Below, one piece after another: positions 48,317-58,800 of a DNA stretch of 64,000 nt. The translations under genes and the position numbers were made by a program. The notes under the pieces are model-generated. The model saw only the letters and a list, made by a program, of their open reading frames with translations. It did not search any database and had not been told where the DNA came from. The stretch spans positions 124,001 through 188,000 of the forward strand of contig UCMW01000010.1 in NCBI GenBank assembly GCA_900473745.1, in the 5' to 3' direction. Numbering within the stretch: the stretch's first letter is position 1; every line of letters begins with the position of its first letter. This DNA is from Hyphomicrobiales bacterium (GTDB taxonomy: Bacteria > Pseudomonadota > Alphaproteobacteria > Rhizobiales > Rhizobiaceae).

Positions 48317-50656
48317 ATGTTTCTGATTGTTACCGCCGTCGTCTTCGGGATCCTGGGGCTCGTCCTCGGGGCAGGGGGCATACAGCTCCTCACCCTGGGC
48401 GGCAGTCCCTATTTCCTTCTCGCCGGACTTGCGCTTCTTGCAACGGCCGTCCTGCTTTTTCTCCGCCGTGCGGAAGCCCTCTGGGTCTACGGCCTGTTCA
48501 TTCTCGCGAGCCTCATCTGGGCCGTGATCGAAGTCGGTCTCGACTGGTGGCAGTTGGGTCCACGCGGTGGTCTGATCGTCGTGCTCGGCCTGTGGCTGAT
48601 GCTGCCGGCAGTCCGGAGGCGGCTCGGACCCGTTCATCGGCGTGATCGGGTGGCGGCAAGCATGCTGCCGGTCGCAGTGCCGGTTGTAATTTCCGTCGTC
48701 GTTGCCGGCATCTCTCTGTTCGTAGAGCCTTATGGCCGCGATGGGGTGCTGCCGACCGAGCAGGTGGCTGCTGCGCCTGCACTCGGGGGCGACGTGCCCG
48801 ATGGTGACTGGCACCAATATGGGCGTACCCCCTATGGACAGCGCTATTCCCCGCTCACCCAAATCAACACGGACAATGTAAAGGATCTCAAGATTGCCTG
48901 GACCTACCAGACCGGCGATGTGAAGCTGCCGGAGGATGTCGGCGAGACGACCTATCAGGTCACGCCGCTCAAGGTCGGAGACACGCTTTATCTCTGCACG
49001 CCGCACAATTGGGCGATCGCCGTCGATGCGGCGACGGGTGAGGAAAAATGGAAATTCGACCCGAATGCGGGTCTCAACCCCGACCGCCAGCACCAGACCT
49101 GCCGCGGGGTGACGTACTACAAGGATCCGACCGCCGTCGAAGACACTGTCTGCGCCGAGCGCGTCTACCTGCCGACCTCGGATGCCAGGCTGATTGCGCT
49201 CGATGCCGGGACAGGAGCCATCTGCGAGAGCTTCGCAAATGGCGGCACGCTGCAGCTCGAGCAGAACATGCCCTACAACCCGGCCGGCTATTACTATTCG
49301 ACCTCGCCGCCTGTCATCGCCGCAGGCAAGATCATCATTGGCGGTGCGGTGAATGACAACTATTCGACGCAGTCGCAGTCGGGCGTCATCCGCGCCTTCG
49401 ACGTCAATACTGGCGCGCTCGTGTGGAACTGGGACAGCGGCAATCCGGAGCAGACGGCACCGCTCGGCCCCGACGAAACCTATAGCGCCAATTCGCCGAA
49501 CAGCTGGTCGATCTTCTCGGTCGATGAACAGCTGGGCCTCGTCTATATCCCGCTCGGCAACCAGGTGCCTGATCAGCTCGGCATGGGCCGCAGCGAAAAC
49601 GTCGAGAAATACGCCTCGTCCATCGTCGCGCTCGACGTGAATACCGGACAGGATCGCTGGGTACGCCAAACCGTGCATCACGACCTCTGGGACATGGATG
49701 TGCCGGCACAGCCGGTGCTGATGGACCTCAATCGTGACGACGGTTCTGTGGTTCCGGCCCTCATCGGACCGACGAAGCAGGGCGACATCTATGTGCTCGA
49801 CCGGCGCAGTGGCGAACCGATCATTCCAGTGCGCGAAATCCCGGCACCGGGTGGGGCGATCCCCGAGGACTTCACCGCGCCAACGCAGCCGATTTCGGAT
49901 CTCACCTTCCGTCCGCCGACGATGACCGAGAGCCATATGTGGGGGCTGACCATCATCGACCAGATGATGTGCCGTATCCAGTTTCATAAGCTGAAATATG
50001 AGGGCCAGTACACGCCGCCTTCGCTGGAAGGCACGCTGGTCTATCCCGGCAATTTCGGCACCTTCAACTGGGGTTCGGTTGCGGTCGATCCGGAGCGGCA
50101 GGTCATGTTCGGCATGCCGACCTATCTGGCCTTCACCTCGAAGCTAGTGCCGCGGTCGGAGATCCCGCCGAAGGAGGAAGGCGCGACCGGTTCGGAGCAG
50201 GGGCTCAACCGAAACGAAGGCGCACCCTATGGCGTGATCATGGGGCCATTCCTCTCGCCGCTCGGCATTCCCTGCCAGGCGCCGCCATGGGGCACGGTCG
50301 CCGGCGTAGACCTGCGCTCGGGCGAGGTCGCCTATCAGAAGCGTAACGGCACGGTCTACGACATGACGCCGCTTCCGCTGCCGTTCAAGGTCGGCGTGCC
50401 CGGTATCGGTGGTCCGATGATCACAAAGGGTGGCGTGGTCTTCCTGGGTGCGGCCGTCGACAACTATCTGCGCGCCTATGATCTGACGACCGGCGACCAG
50501 CTGTGGGAATCGCGGCTGCCGGCCGGTGGCCAGGCGACGCCGATGACCTATGCGCTCGACGACGGCAAGCAGTATGTCGTGATGGTGGCTGGCGGACATG
50601 GATCGGTCGGCACGACGCCCGGCGACTATGTCATCGCATACACGCTGCCGGACTGA
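48317..50656 (+). CDS. gcd: Membrane-bound PQQ-dependent glucose/quinate-type dehydrogenase
   Basis: The enzyme oxidises aldoses (typically glucose to gluconolactone) in the periplasm and passes electrons to ubiquinone. The 779-residue protein has about five N-terminal membrane helices (residues 1-140), then an eight-bladed propeller domain beginning GDWHQYGRTPYGQRYSPL with W-motif repeats and HHDLWDMDVPAQPVL. PQQ synthesis genes are not in the window. Glucose is the usual substrate, but quinate or shikimate enzymes look alike. It has an EcfG-type promoter and a downstream terminator. Confidence 0.92.
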   Translation: MFLIVTAVVFGILGLVLGAGGIQLLTLGGSPYFLLAGLALLATAVLLFLRRAEALWVYGLFILASLIWAVIEVGLDWWQLGPRGGLIVVLGLWLMLPAVRRRLGPVHRRDRVAASMLPVAVPVVISVVVAGISLFVEPYGRDGVLPTEQVAAAPALGGDVPDGDWHQYGRTPYGQRYSPLTQINTDNVKDLKIAWTYQTGDVKLPEDVGETTYQVTPLKVGDTLYLCTPHNWAIAVDAATGEEKWKFDPNAGLNPDRQHQTCRGVTYYKDPTAVEDTVCAERVYLPTSDARLIALDAGTGAICESFANGGTLQLEQNMPYNPAGYYYSTSPPVIAAGKIIIGGAVNDNYSTQSQSGVIRAFDVNTGALVWNWDSGNPEQTAPLGPDETYSANSPNSWSIFSVDEQLGLVYIPLGNQVPDQLGMGRSENVEKYASSIVALDVNTGQDRWVRQTVHHDLWDMDVPAQPVLMDLNRDDGSVVPALIGPTKQGDIYVLDRRSGEPIIPVREIPAPGGAIPEDFTAPTQPISDLTFRPPTMTESHMWGLTIIDQMMCRIQFHKLKYEGQYTPPSLEGTLVYPGNFGTFNWGSVAVDPERQVMFGMPTYLAFTSKLVPRSEIPPKEEGATGSEQGLNRNEGAPYGVIMGPFLSPLGIPCQAPPWGTVAGVDLRSGEVAYQKRNGTVYDMTPLPLPFKVGVPGIGGPMITKGGVVFLGAAVDNYLRAYDLTTGDQLWESRLPAGGQATPMTYALDDGKQYVVMVAGGHGSVGTTPGDYVIAYTLPD

Positions 50657-50670
50657 TGTCCGAACTAATC

Positions 50671-50705
50671 GAACCCGCTCGAAACGCTCGGGCGGGTTCA
50701 CTTTC
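50671..50705 (+). terminator. Rho-independent terminator after gcd
   Basis: GAACCCGC (50671-50678) pairs with GCGGGTTC (50692-50699), 15 bases after the gcd stop, followed by ACTTTC. The T run is weak, so efficiency may be moderate. Confidence 0.75.
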
Positions 50706-50751
50706 GGCACACTTCGGCGTGTCGGGCGTTGCTCCGAAACGGAACGTTAAC

Positions 50752-50771
50752 CATGTGATTCTAAACACATG
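50752..50771. promoter_or_regulatory. Inverted repeat before the DUF6074-like gene
   Basis: CATGTG (50752-50757) and CACATG (50766-50771) flank an 8-base AT-rich centre, 23 bases before the ATG at 50794. It may be an operator or a leader hairpin. No promoter elements were assigned. Confidence 0.35.
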
Positions 50772-50793
50772 ACGTAACGTGAGGATGTTTCGC

Positions 50794-51072
50794 ATGAGTA
50801 GCCAAGCCATGAACGGCACGACCAACCCGACCATCGCCTTCTTTCCGCTTGCGAACCGTAGGGACCTGGTGCGTCGTTCGGCGATCGAACTCGATCGCCT
50901 GAATGGCTATGCGGCTACCGAATTCTGGAAGGCGACTTGCCGTGGCCTCGGCAACGAATTGCTCGAACTGGGATGCCCAGAAGACGAGATGCGGGCCGAG
51001 ATCATGGACTTCCAGGCCGCCGTTCAGATCGAACTGATGTGGCTGCATCGTGAGGAAGCAGCCCAAGGCTGA
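50794..51072 (+). CDS. DUF6074-like small protein
   Basis: A 92-residue soluble protein with RRDLVRRSAIELDRLNGYAA, FWKATCRGLGNELLELGCPE and EMRAEIMDFQAAVQIEL, a helical pattern seen in rhizobial DUF6074 proteins. Function is unknown. ATG at 50794 follows GAGG at 50781-50784; an upstream GTG at 50779 is less likely. The gene stands alone between the gcd terminator and tdk. Confidence 0.7.
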   Translation: MSSQAMNGTTNPTIAFFPLANRRDLVRRSAIELDRLNGYAATEFWKATCRGLGNELLELGCPEDEMRAEIMDFQAAVQIELMWLHREEAAQG

Positions 51073-51186
51073 CGGCTATCAAGCCTCAATCGTGATACTT
51101 CCTGTTGGCAACGCGGTACAGCGCTTGTCCGCTGTGTCACGCCTCCGCTAAGACAGCGCCATCACAGGACAATCACGAGCAGCGCC

Positions 51187-51786
51187 TTGGCCAAACTTCA
51201 TTTCATCTATGCCACCATGAATGCAGGCAAATCGACGCTCCTCCTGCAGGCCGCCTATAACTACCAGGAACGCGGCATGCGGGTCGCGACCCTGATCAGC
51301 GCTTTCGACAACCGCGTCGGAAAAGGGTGGATCGGCTCGCGGATCGGTCTCAAGGCGGAAGCGGATGCGTTCGGTCCGGAGGACGACCTCTTCGCCTCCA
51401 TCAAGGCTGACCACGAGAATTCGCCGCTTTCCTGCGTCTTCGTCGATGAGGCGCAGTTTCTGACCTCGGAGCAGGTCTGGCAGCTTTCGCGTGTTGTCGA
51501 CGTGCTCGATCTGCCGGTCATGGCCTACGGTCTGCGCACGGATTTTCGCGGCGAGCTCTTTCCGGGATCCCGCGGTCTGCTGGCGATCGCCGACGAGCTG
51601 ACGGAAGCACGCTCGATCTGTCACTGCGGCCGCAAGGCGACCATGGTCGTGCGCATGGGTGAGGACGGCAAGGCGCAACGGGATGGCGCTCAGGTTCTGA
51701 TTGGCGGCAACGAGACCTATACGTCGCTGTGCCGACGGCACTGGCAGATGGCGTTCGCGGCGGAAGAGATAACCGACGCCGCCTGA
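51187..51786 (+). CDS. tdk: Thymidine kinase (type II)
   Basis: The enzyme phosphorylates thymidine in the salvage pathway. The 199-residue protein has the P-loop MNAGKS with Lys15, the VDEAQFL Walker B segment, the lid with a four-Cys/His zinc site (CHCGRK and CRRHW) and the family's GLRTDFRGELFPGS motif. The start is a TTG at 51187, giving the conserved N-terminus AKLHFIYATMNAGKS; no ATG lies close upstream, and the ribosome binding site is weak. It is a single gene; its stop is 52 bases from the convergent uvrD-like gene. Confidence 0.93.
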   Translation: MAKLHFIYATMNAGKSTLLLQAAYNYQERGMRVATLISAFDNRVGKGWIGSRIGLKAEADAFGPEDDLFASIKADHENSPLSCVFVDEAQFLTSEQVWQLSRVVDVLDLPVMAYGLRTDFRGELFPGSRGLLAIADELTEARSICHCGRKATMVVRMGEDGKAQRDGAQVLIGGNETYTSLCRRHWQMAFAAEEITDAA

Positions 51787-51838
51787 GAACCGGCCTGGCA
51801 GTACGTCATAGTGCCACCCCTGGTCTCATCGATGGGAC

Positions 51839-54331
51839 TTATCCGGCCTTCTCGACAAATCCGTCCAGCACGCGCTTCTGACCGGCTCGGTCGAAATCGA
51901 TCGTCAGCTTGTTGCCCTCGATGGACGCGATGTTGCCGTTGCCGAACTTGATATGGAAGACGCGGTCGCCGACGGAAAAGCGGGAGGGTTCGGTCGCTGT
52001 CGATTTGGCGACGAGTTCGCCGTCGATGGTCTTTGCGCGCGGGCCGCTTTCGCCGTAGCCGATCCGCTCGACGGCATGGCCGGAACGATTGCCCCAGTTG
52101 TCGCGCGTCGCGTCGGTCTTGTTGGCCTGGGCGCGTTTCCAGCCAGGCGTCGAATAGCTGTTCTGGAAGGGCTCCTGTTTGTCGAAGCGGGACTGGCCAT
52201 AGGGATTGCGGCCATAGCCGCCATAGGAGGTCTCGGCTTCGGCGACCTCGACATGGGCGGGCGGCAGCTCTTCGAGGAAGCGTGACGGCAGTGTGGATTG
52301 CCATAGCCCGTGAATGCGGCGGTTCGATACGAACCAGATGTGGCAGCGGCGCTTGGCGCGGGTAATGCCGACATAGGCGAGGCGGCGTTCCTCCTCGAGG
52401 CCCGAGCGGCCACCTTCATCCAATGCGCGTTGGTGGGGAAACAGGCCTTCCTCCCAGCCGGGCAGGAAGACGGTTTCGAATTCCAGGCCCTTGGCCGAAT
52501 GCAGCGTCATGATCGAGACGGCGTCGAGGTTCTCGTTGGTCTCGGCATCCATGACCAGCGATACGTGCTCGAGGAAGCCGCGCAGGCTCTCGAAGGCTTC
52601 CATCGAGCGGATGAGTTCCTTCAGGTTTTCCAGACGTCCCGGGGCTTCGGCCGACTTGTCGTTCTGCCACATGGCCGTGTAGCCGCTTTCGTCGAGGATC
52701 TGTTCGGCGAGTTCGGTATGGGGCGTGTTTTCGAGCAGAGACTGCCAGCGGCGGAAATCGGTGACGACGTCGAAGAGCGCCTTGCGTGCCTTGGGCTTCA
52801 GTTCGTCCGTTTCGATGATGTCGGATGCGGCCGCCAGCATCGGGATGTCACGGGCGCGGGCGTAGTCGTGCAGATTGCGGATCGTCGTGTCGCCGAGGCC
52901 GCGCTTCGGCGTGTTGACGATGCGCTCGAAGGCGAGGTCGTCGGCCGGCTGGCAGACGAGGCGAAAATAGGCCATGGCATCGCGGATTTCGAGGCGCTCG
53001 TAGAAGCGCGGGCCACCAATGACGCGGTAGTTGAGGCCGAGCGTGACGAAGCGATCTTCGAATTCGCGCATCTGGAACGAGGCACGAACAAGGATCGCCA
53101 TGTTGTTCAGCGGGTGCTGGTTGCGCTGGAGCTGCTCGATTTCCTCGCCGACGGCGCGGGCCTCCTCCTCGGAGTCCCAGGCGGCATGGACCACGACCTT
53201 GTCGTCGTTCGGATCGACGCGGTCGGTGAACAGCGTCTTGCCAAGGCGGCCTTCGTTATGGGCGATCAGGAAGCCGGCTGCGCCCAGAATGTGTTCGGTC
53301 GAACGGTAGTTGCGCTCCAGCTTGATGACCTTGGCGCCGGGGAAATCCTTCTCGAAGCGAAGGATGTTGTCGACCTCCGCGCCGCGCCAGCCATAGATCG
53401 ACTGGTCATCATCGCCGACGCAGCAGACATTCTGCGGCACGCCGGGCGGGCGCTGAGCCAGCAGCCGCAGCCACATGTACTGGGCCGTGTTGGTGTCCTG
53501 GTACTCGTCGACGAGGACATATTTGAAGCGCTGGTGATACTCCTTCAGTACATCCGGGTTCGCCTTGAACATGCGGATCGGATGCAGAAGCAGGTCGCCG
53601 AAGTCGCAGGCATTCAGGGCCTGAAGGCGCTTCTGGTAGGCCGCATAAAGCTCGCGGCCCTTGCCGTTGGCAAAAGCGCGCGCATCGCCTTCCGGGATTT
53701 GTGCCGGGTCCAGCCCCTTGTTCTTCCAGCCGTCGATCATCTGGGCGAATTGCTTGGCCGGCCAGCGCTTGTCGTCCAAGCCTTCGGCCTGGATGATCTG
53801 CTTGATCAGGCGCACGACGTCGTCGGTGTCGAGAATGGTGAAATTAGACGTGAGGTCGACGAGCTCGGCATGGCGACGCAGAAGCTTGACGCCGATCGAG
53901 TGGAAGGTGCCGAGCCAAGGCATGCCCTCGACGGCACCGCCAACGAGATGGCCGATTCGCTCCTTCATTTCGCGAGCGGCCTTGTTGGTGAAGGTCACCG
54001 CGAGGATCTGGCTCGGGAAGGCACGGTTGGTGGCAAGAATATGAGCGATACGGGTGGTGAGCACGCGGGTCTTGCCCGTTCCCGCACCCGCCAGCACCAA
54101 GACAGGGCCATCGACGGTTTCGACCGCCTCGCGCTGTTCCGGGTTGAGGCCGGAGAGATAATCGGGCGCACGGGCCTGGTCGCGGGCGGCCATGGCGCGG
54201 GCCGCAATGCCGAGGCCGCCGCCGGAGGGTACGCCCGACCCTGGTGCCGAAACTGGCGCAGGCGACGCGGCCGGCTTGCGCGGCGCAGGCTCTTCATCGA
54301 AAAAGGGAATGTCGTCGAAACCGTTACTCAT
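51839..54331 (-). CDS. uvrD: UvrD/PcrA-type ATP-dependent DNA helicase
   Basis: A superfamily 1 helicase for excision and mismatch repair and removal of proteins from DNA. The 830-residue protein has a 60-residue Pro/Ala-rich N-terminal extension, then motif I AGAGTGKT (81-88), LVDEYQDTN, VGDDDQSIYGWRGA, LERNYRST, and MTLHSAKGLEFETVFLPG with the YVGITRAKR motif. A C-terminal region carries a conserved tail (VGDRVFHIKFGNGNI). The start at 54331 (MSNGFDDIPFF) is preferred over frames up to 54403. I could not distinguish UvrD from PcrA naming. Confidence 0.94.
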   Translation of the reverse strand: MSNGFDDIPFFDEEPAPRKPAASPAPVSAPGSGVPSGGGLGIAARAMAARDQARAPDYLSGLNPEQREAVETVDGPVLVLAGAGTGKTRVLTTRIAHILATNRAFPSQILAVTFTNKAAREMKERIGHLVGGAVEGMPWLGTFHSIGVKLLRRHAELVDLTSNFTILDTDDVVRLIKQIIQAEGLDDKRWPAKQFAQMIDGWKNKGLDPAQIPEGDARAFANGKGRELYAAYQKRLQALNACDFGDLLLHPIRMFKANPDVLKEYHQRFKYVLVDEYQDTNTAQYMWLRLLAQRPPGVPQNVCCVGDDDQSIYGWRGAEVDNILRFEKDFPGAKVIKLERNYRSTEHILGAAGFLIAHNEGRLGKTLFTDRVDPNDDKVVVHAAWDSEEEARAVGEEIEQLQRNQHPLNNMAILVRASFQMREFEDRFVTLGLNYRVIGGPRFYERLEIRDAMAYFRLVCQPADDLAFERIVNTPKRGLGDTTIRNLHDYARARDIPMLAAASDIIETDELKPKARKALFDVVTDFRRWQSLLENTPHTELAEQILDESGYTAMWQNDKSAEAPGRLENLKELIRSMEAFESLRGFLEHVSLVMDAETNENLDAVSIMTLHSAKGLEFETVFLPGWEEGLFPHQRALDEGGRSGLEEERRLAYVGITRAKRRCHIWFVSNRRIHGLWQSTLPSRFLEELPPAHVEVAEAETSYGGYGRNPYGQSRFDKQEPFQNSYSTPGWKRAQANKTDATRDNWGNRSGHAVERIGYGESGPRAKTIDGELVAKSTATEPSRFSVGDRVFHIKFGNGNIASIEGNKLTIDFDRAGQKRVLDGFVEKAG

Positions 54332-54484
54332 GCGGCTCAATGTAGTGATTCGGGTCGGAAAGGCCAGTGACGGCGTTCTGGTTTTATTCCTCGCGCGCCC
54401 CAACCCACGGATTTCCAGCGTCTCCGGGCAACGCTCGTGATATGGTCGAGCGGACAGGATTTTGATCGCATGGCCCGACCGATG

Positions 54485-54500
54485 TTCACGGCGGCGTGAA
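54485..54500. promoter_or_regulatory. Short palindrome in the RND efflux leader
   Basis: TTCACG (54485-54490) and CGTGAA (54495-54500) flank GCGG, within the 276-base region between the helicase gene and the efflux pair. No regulator gene is adjacent. It is a candidate operator only. Confidence 0.3.
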
Positions 54501-54607
54501 AAGACGCGAGATTACAAATCAGTAAGCTTGTCGTTGAGGCATTGCCACTGACCGTTTGCGCCCGATACTTACCGGCTGACATTCCGTTTTACATTTTGGA
54601 GCCTTGC

Positions 54608-55825
54608 ATGCCGCTGTGGAAGCAACTCGCCATCAGTCTTGCCGTTCTCTTTGCCGGCCTCTGTTCATGGGTCTATTTTTCACCTGGGGCGGGGCAAACT
54701 CTCGTGTCCATGGGGGTTCCGGCTTCCGCTGTCGCGCTGGTGTCGGGAGCGCCCGACGGTGAAGGCCAGGCTCAAGGCGGCCAGGGACAGGGCGGTCAGC
54801 AGGCGCAATCCGGTGGCCAGGGACAAGGGCAAGGTGGCGGTAATCGCCGCGGGGGTGGCAACCAGACCATTCTCGTGGCCACACAGCCGGTCACCATGGG
54901 CGTCGTGAATGATCGGTTGAGCGCGATCGGCGACGGTGAGGCGATCGAAGCCGTGACCGTCATGCCGCAGGCGTCCGGAACCGTTGCGGAGATCCTCGTC
55001 TCCTCCGGCCAGAAGGTAACGAAGGGCGATGTGATCGCCCGCCTCGATCGAGAAGAACAGGTGATCCTGCGGGATCAGGCGGCAGTAGCCCTGCGGAGCG
55101 CCAAGGAAAAAGCCGAATCCTACCGAAACCTGCAGAGCTTCTCGCGTCTCGACGTGCTTGATGCGCAGATCGCCGAGGAACAGGCGCAGCTGCAGCTCAC
55201 CACCGCCGAGCTCAATCTCAAGCGCCGCGACATCGTGGCCCCGATCGACGGCGTGATCGGGATCGTCGGCGTCAGCGTCGGCGACAATGTGACGAATTCG
55301 ACGGCGATCGTTTCCCTCGACAATCGCAGCCAGCTGCTGGTCGATTTCTGGGCGCCCGAGCGCTTCGTTGCGGCCGTCCGACCCGGCATGCTAGTCGAGG
55401 CAAGCTCCGTCTCGCGCCCGGGACAGGTCTTCAACGGCGTGGTCGAGGCCGTCGACAGCCGCGTGGACCAGGCAAGCCGCACGATCCGGATCCGCGCCAA
55501 GATCGACAATCCCGAGGATGTCCTGCGCGCAGGCATGTCGTTTGCCGTTTCCATGCGTTTCCCCGGTGATCGCTATGCGGCAGTCAATCCGCTCGCGGTC
55601 CAATGGGACGGCGAGGGATCCTTCGTCTGGCAGATTTCCGATAACAAGTCCGTGAAGACGCGTGTGACCATTGTGCAGCGCAACTCAGATCAAATCCTGG
55701 TCGAGGCGGCACTCAAGGAAGGTGATATCGTTGCGGTCGAAGGACTGCAGAGGGTGCGAGAGGGCGGCGCTGTCGAGATCGCCGGTGAGCCCAAGGTCGG
55801 TTCCGAGGAGGTTGCAGCACGATGA
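54608..55825 (+). CDS. RND efflux membrane fusion protein
   Basis: The periplasmic adaptor of a tripartite efflux pump. The 405-residue protein has an N-terminal membrane segment, then an unusual Gly/Gln linker (about residues 57-95, of the type GGQGQGGQ), followed by the biotinyl-lipoyl and hairpin domains (VMPQASGTVAEILVSSGQKV ... RRDIVAPIDGVIG) and a beta barrel with RIRAKIDNPEDVLRAGM. ATG at 54608 follows TTGGAG. It overlaps the pump gene by four bases. The substrate is not predictable. Confidence 0.92.
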   Translation: MPLWKQLAISLAVLFAGLCSWVYFSPGAGQTLVSMGVPASAVALVSGAPDGEGQAQGGQGQGGQQAQSGGQGQGQGGGNRRGGGNQTILVATQPVTMGVVNDRLSAIGDGEAIEAVTVMPQASGTVAEILVSSGQKVTKGDVIARLDREEQVILRDQAAVALRSAKEKAESYRNLQSFSRLDVLDAQIAEEQAQLQLTTAELNLKRRDIVAPIDGVIGIVGVSVGDNVTNSTAIVSLDNRSQLLVDFWAPERFVAAVRPGMLVEASSVSRPGQVFNGVVEAVDSRVDQASRTIRIRAKIDNPEDVLRAGMSFAVSMRFPGDRYAAVNPLAVQWDGEGSFVWQISDNKSVKTRVTIVQRNSDQILVEAALKEGDIVAVEGLQRVREGGAVEIAGEPKVGSEEVAAR

Positions 55826-58800
55826 GCTCGACCGAGAACGGTTCCGAACAGTCCGGGCGCAGCTTCACCGCGCTCTTTGTCCGCCGACCGGTTCTGGCGG
55901 CGGTCTTGAACACCCTGCTCGTCGTGGCGGGTCTCGCGGCCCTTGCCGGCATCGAGATCCGCGAATTGCCCGACGTCGACCAGCCGGTGATCACGGTCAG
56001 CACCGATTATGACGGTGCTTCCGCCGAAACCATGGACCAGGAGGTGACGCGCATCATCGAGGGCGCCGTCGCCCGGGTGAGCGGCCTCAATTCCATGTCT
56101 TCGCGCTCTTCGTTCGGTGAAAGCCGGACCACGCTCGAATTCAGCGACAATGTCGATCTCGCTGTTGCCGCCAATGACGTGCGCGATGCGCTCGGGCGGG
56201 TGCGCAACCAGTTGCCCGACGACACGGACGAGCCGCGCATCGTCAAGGCGGACGCCGATTCGCAGCCGATCATGCGACTGGCAGTCACCTCAAGCACGGT
56301 TTCCATGGAAGACCTGACGCTGCTGGTCGAGAACGAGATTTCCGATCGGCTCGCCGCCGTCGAGGGTGTCGCCGACGTCCAGATCTATGGCGACCAGGAA
56401 AAGGTCTTCCGCATCGACGTTAACCAGGCGGCTCTGGCCAGCCGTGGATTGAGCGTCGCGAGCCTCGCGACAGCCCTGCAGAACTCCTCGCTCGACGTGC
56501 CGGCCGGATCGCTCGAATCGCAGACGCAGGACATCGTCGTGCGAGCCACTGCCAACCTCACCACCGTCGAGGACTTCGAAAACGTCCTGATCGGTGAGCG
56601 GGTTCGTCTGCGCGACGTGGCAACGGTGACGCTCGGGCCGGATGATGGTTCGACCTCGTTGCGCTCCAATGGTGTCCAGGGGGTCGGTCTTGGCATCATC
56701 CGTCAGGCGCAGTCCAACACGCTGAACATTTCCGCCGGTGTGCATGGCGCCGTGGATGCCATGGCAAGCGCCTTGCCCGAAGGCACGCGCGTGGTGATCA
56801 CGAGTGATGATGCCGTGTTCATCCAGGGCGCGCTTCACGAAGTCGAGATCGCGCTCGGGCTTTCCGCCGTCATCGTTCTCGTCGTGCTCTTCCTTTTCCT
56901 GCGCGACTGGCGGGCGACGTTGATCCCTGCGCTCACCATGCCGGTCGCCCTGATCGGGACGCTGGTGGCGATCTACCTCGTCGGCTTCTCGCTCAATATT
57001 CTCACGCTCCTTGCCATCGTGCTGGCGACCGGTCTGGTGGTGGACGACGCGATCGTCGTTCTCGAAAATATCGTGCGTCGCAGGGCGGAGGGCATGGGGC
57101 CGCGTGCGGCGGCCGTGCTCGGAACGCAGGAAGTTTTCTTTGCGGTCCTCGCGACCACGGCGACGCTCGCCGCGGTCTTCGTACCTCTGTCCTTCCTGCC
57201 GGGACAGCTCGGTGGCCTCTTCCGTGAATTCGGCTTCGTGCTCGCTTTCGCTGTTCTGCTGTCGTCGGTCACGGCACTGACTTTGTGCCCGATGATGGCG
57301 TCGCGGATGCTGTCACGCGAAACCAAGGACGACCACGGCGTGCTCGGCGCTTTCGGTAAGCGCTTCGCCAGCTTCTACGGGCGCACGCTCCGGGCTTGCC
57401 TCGGTAACCCTGTGATGGTCTGCATCTTCGCCGTGGTGTTCTCCGGTGTCGCCTATGTCGCCTTCACGGCGATCCAGAGCGAGATCACGCCCCGCGAAGA
57501 CCGCTCGATGGTGATGATGCGGCTCTCGACGCCGCAAGGATCGAGCCTCGCTTATACCCGCGATCAGCTTCAGCGGGTCGAGGAGAACCTTAAGCCGCTT
57601 CGAGACAATGGTGAAATCCAGAACATCTTCTCGATTTCCGGCCAGGGTTCGTCCAACAGCGCCTTCATGGTGATGACGCTTGCCCCCTGGTCCGAGCGCG
57701 CACGCACTCAGGACCAGATCGTTCAGGACGTGAATGCGGCCGCAGCCAAGGTCCCTGCCTTGCGCGGCAACGTATTCCAGTCGAACAGCCTGCGTATTCG
57801 GGGCGCCGGTAGTGGCCTCCAAATGGCGGTGGTCGGCTCGAACCATGAAACGCTCACGGCTGCTGCACTCAAGATCGTCGAGGAGCTGAGGGATCGAACC
57901 GAGTTTCAAACACCTCGTCTCGACAACGAGCCGACCCAGGCGCAAATCTCGGTTACCATCGACCGTGAACGGGCGTCCGATCTCGGCATCGACATCGGCG
58001 CAATCGGCACCTCGCTGCAAGCGCTGCTCGAGGGACGTTCAGTCACCGACGTCTTCGTCGATGGCAACTCGATCCCCGTGCGTCTGGTGTCGAGCACGCA
58101 GCCGATCAACGATCCGACGGATCTGGAAAACATCTTCCTCACCACGTCTGATGGCCGGGTCGTGCCGATGTCGACCATCGCTTCGCTCGAGGAAAAAGCG
58201 GTATCGCCGACACTGAACCGTGAACAACAGCTCGCTTCTGTCTCTTTCTCGGCCGGGCTCGGGGATGGGGTCGCTCTCGGTGATGCGGTCCAGATGGTGA
58301 CCGAAATCGCACAACCGCTGCTGCCACCCGGTTCGCGCCTCTTACCTCTGGCCGAGGCGGCAACACTGGAACAGAACAGCTATGGCATGGCGCTGACCTT
58401 CGGCTTTGCGATCGCGATCATCTTCCTGGTGCTCGCCGCGCAGTTTGAAAGCGTGATCTCCTCGCTGATCATCATGGCGACGGTGCCGCTCGGTCTTGCC
58501 TGTGCCGTGTTTGCTCTCGTCGTGACCGGGTCATCGCTCAACGTCTACAGCCAGATCGGCCTCGTGCTTCTGGTCGGGGTCATGGCGAAGAACGGTATCC
58601 TGATCGTCGAGTTTGCCAATCAGCTGCGCGACCGCGGGCTCTCCGTTCGCGAAGCGATCGAGACGGCCTGCACCATCCGTCTGCGCCCTGTGATGATGAC
58701 GATGATTGCGACCGTGCTCGGCGGGGTGCCTCTGGTGCTCGCTCAAGGGGCGGGCGCGGAAGCGCGTATCGCACTGGGCTGGGTGATCGTTGGCGGCCTC

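Noticed and set aside
48278-49987. 569-codon open frame on the minus strand
   Set aside because: Antisense to gcd, which has clear membrane segments and propeller motifs. The composition (Arg, Asp, His rich) is typical of a shadow frame.
50741-50745. GGAAC before the DUF6074-like gene as an EcfG promoter
   Set aside because: No CGTT or close variant occurs 16-17 bases downstream (the sequence there is TAAA or AAAC).
52310-54370. 686-codon open frame on the plus strand
   Set aside because: It lies entirely opposite the uvrD-like helicase gene, whose motifs are complete. High GC makes long antisense frames common; the translated product has no domain pattern.
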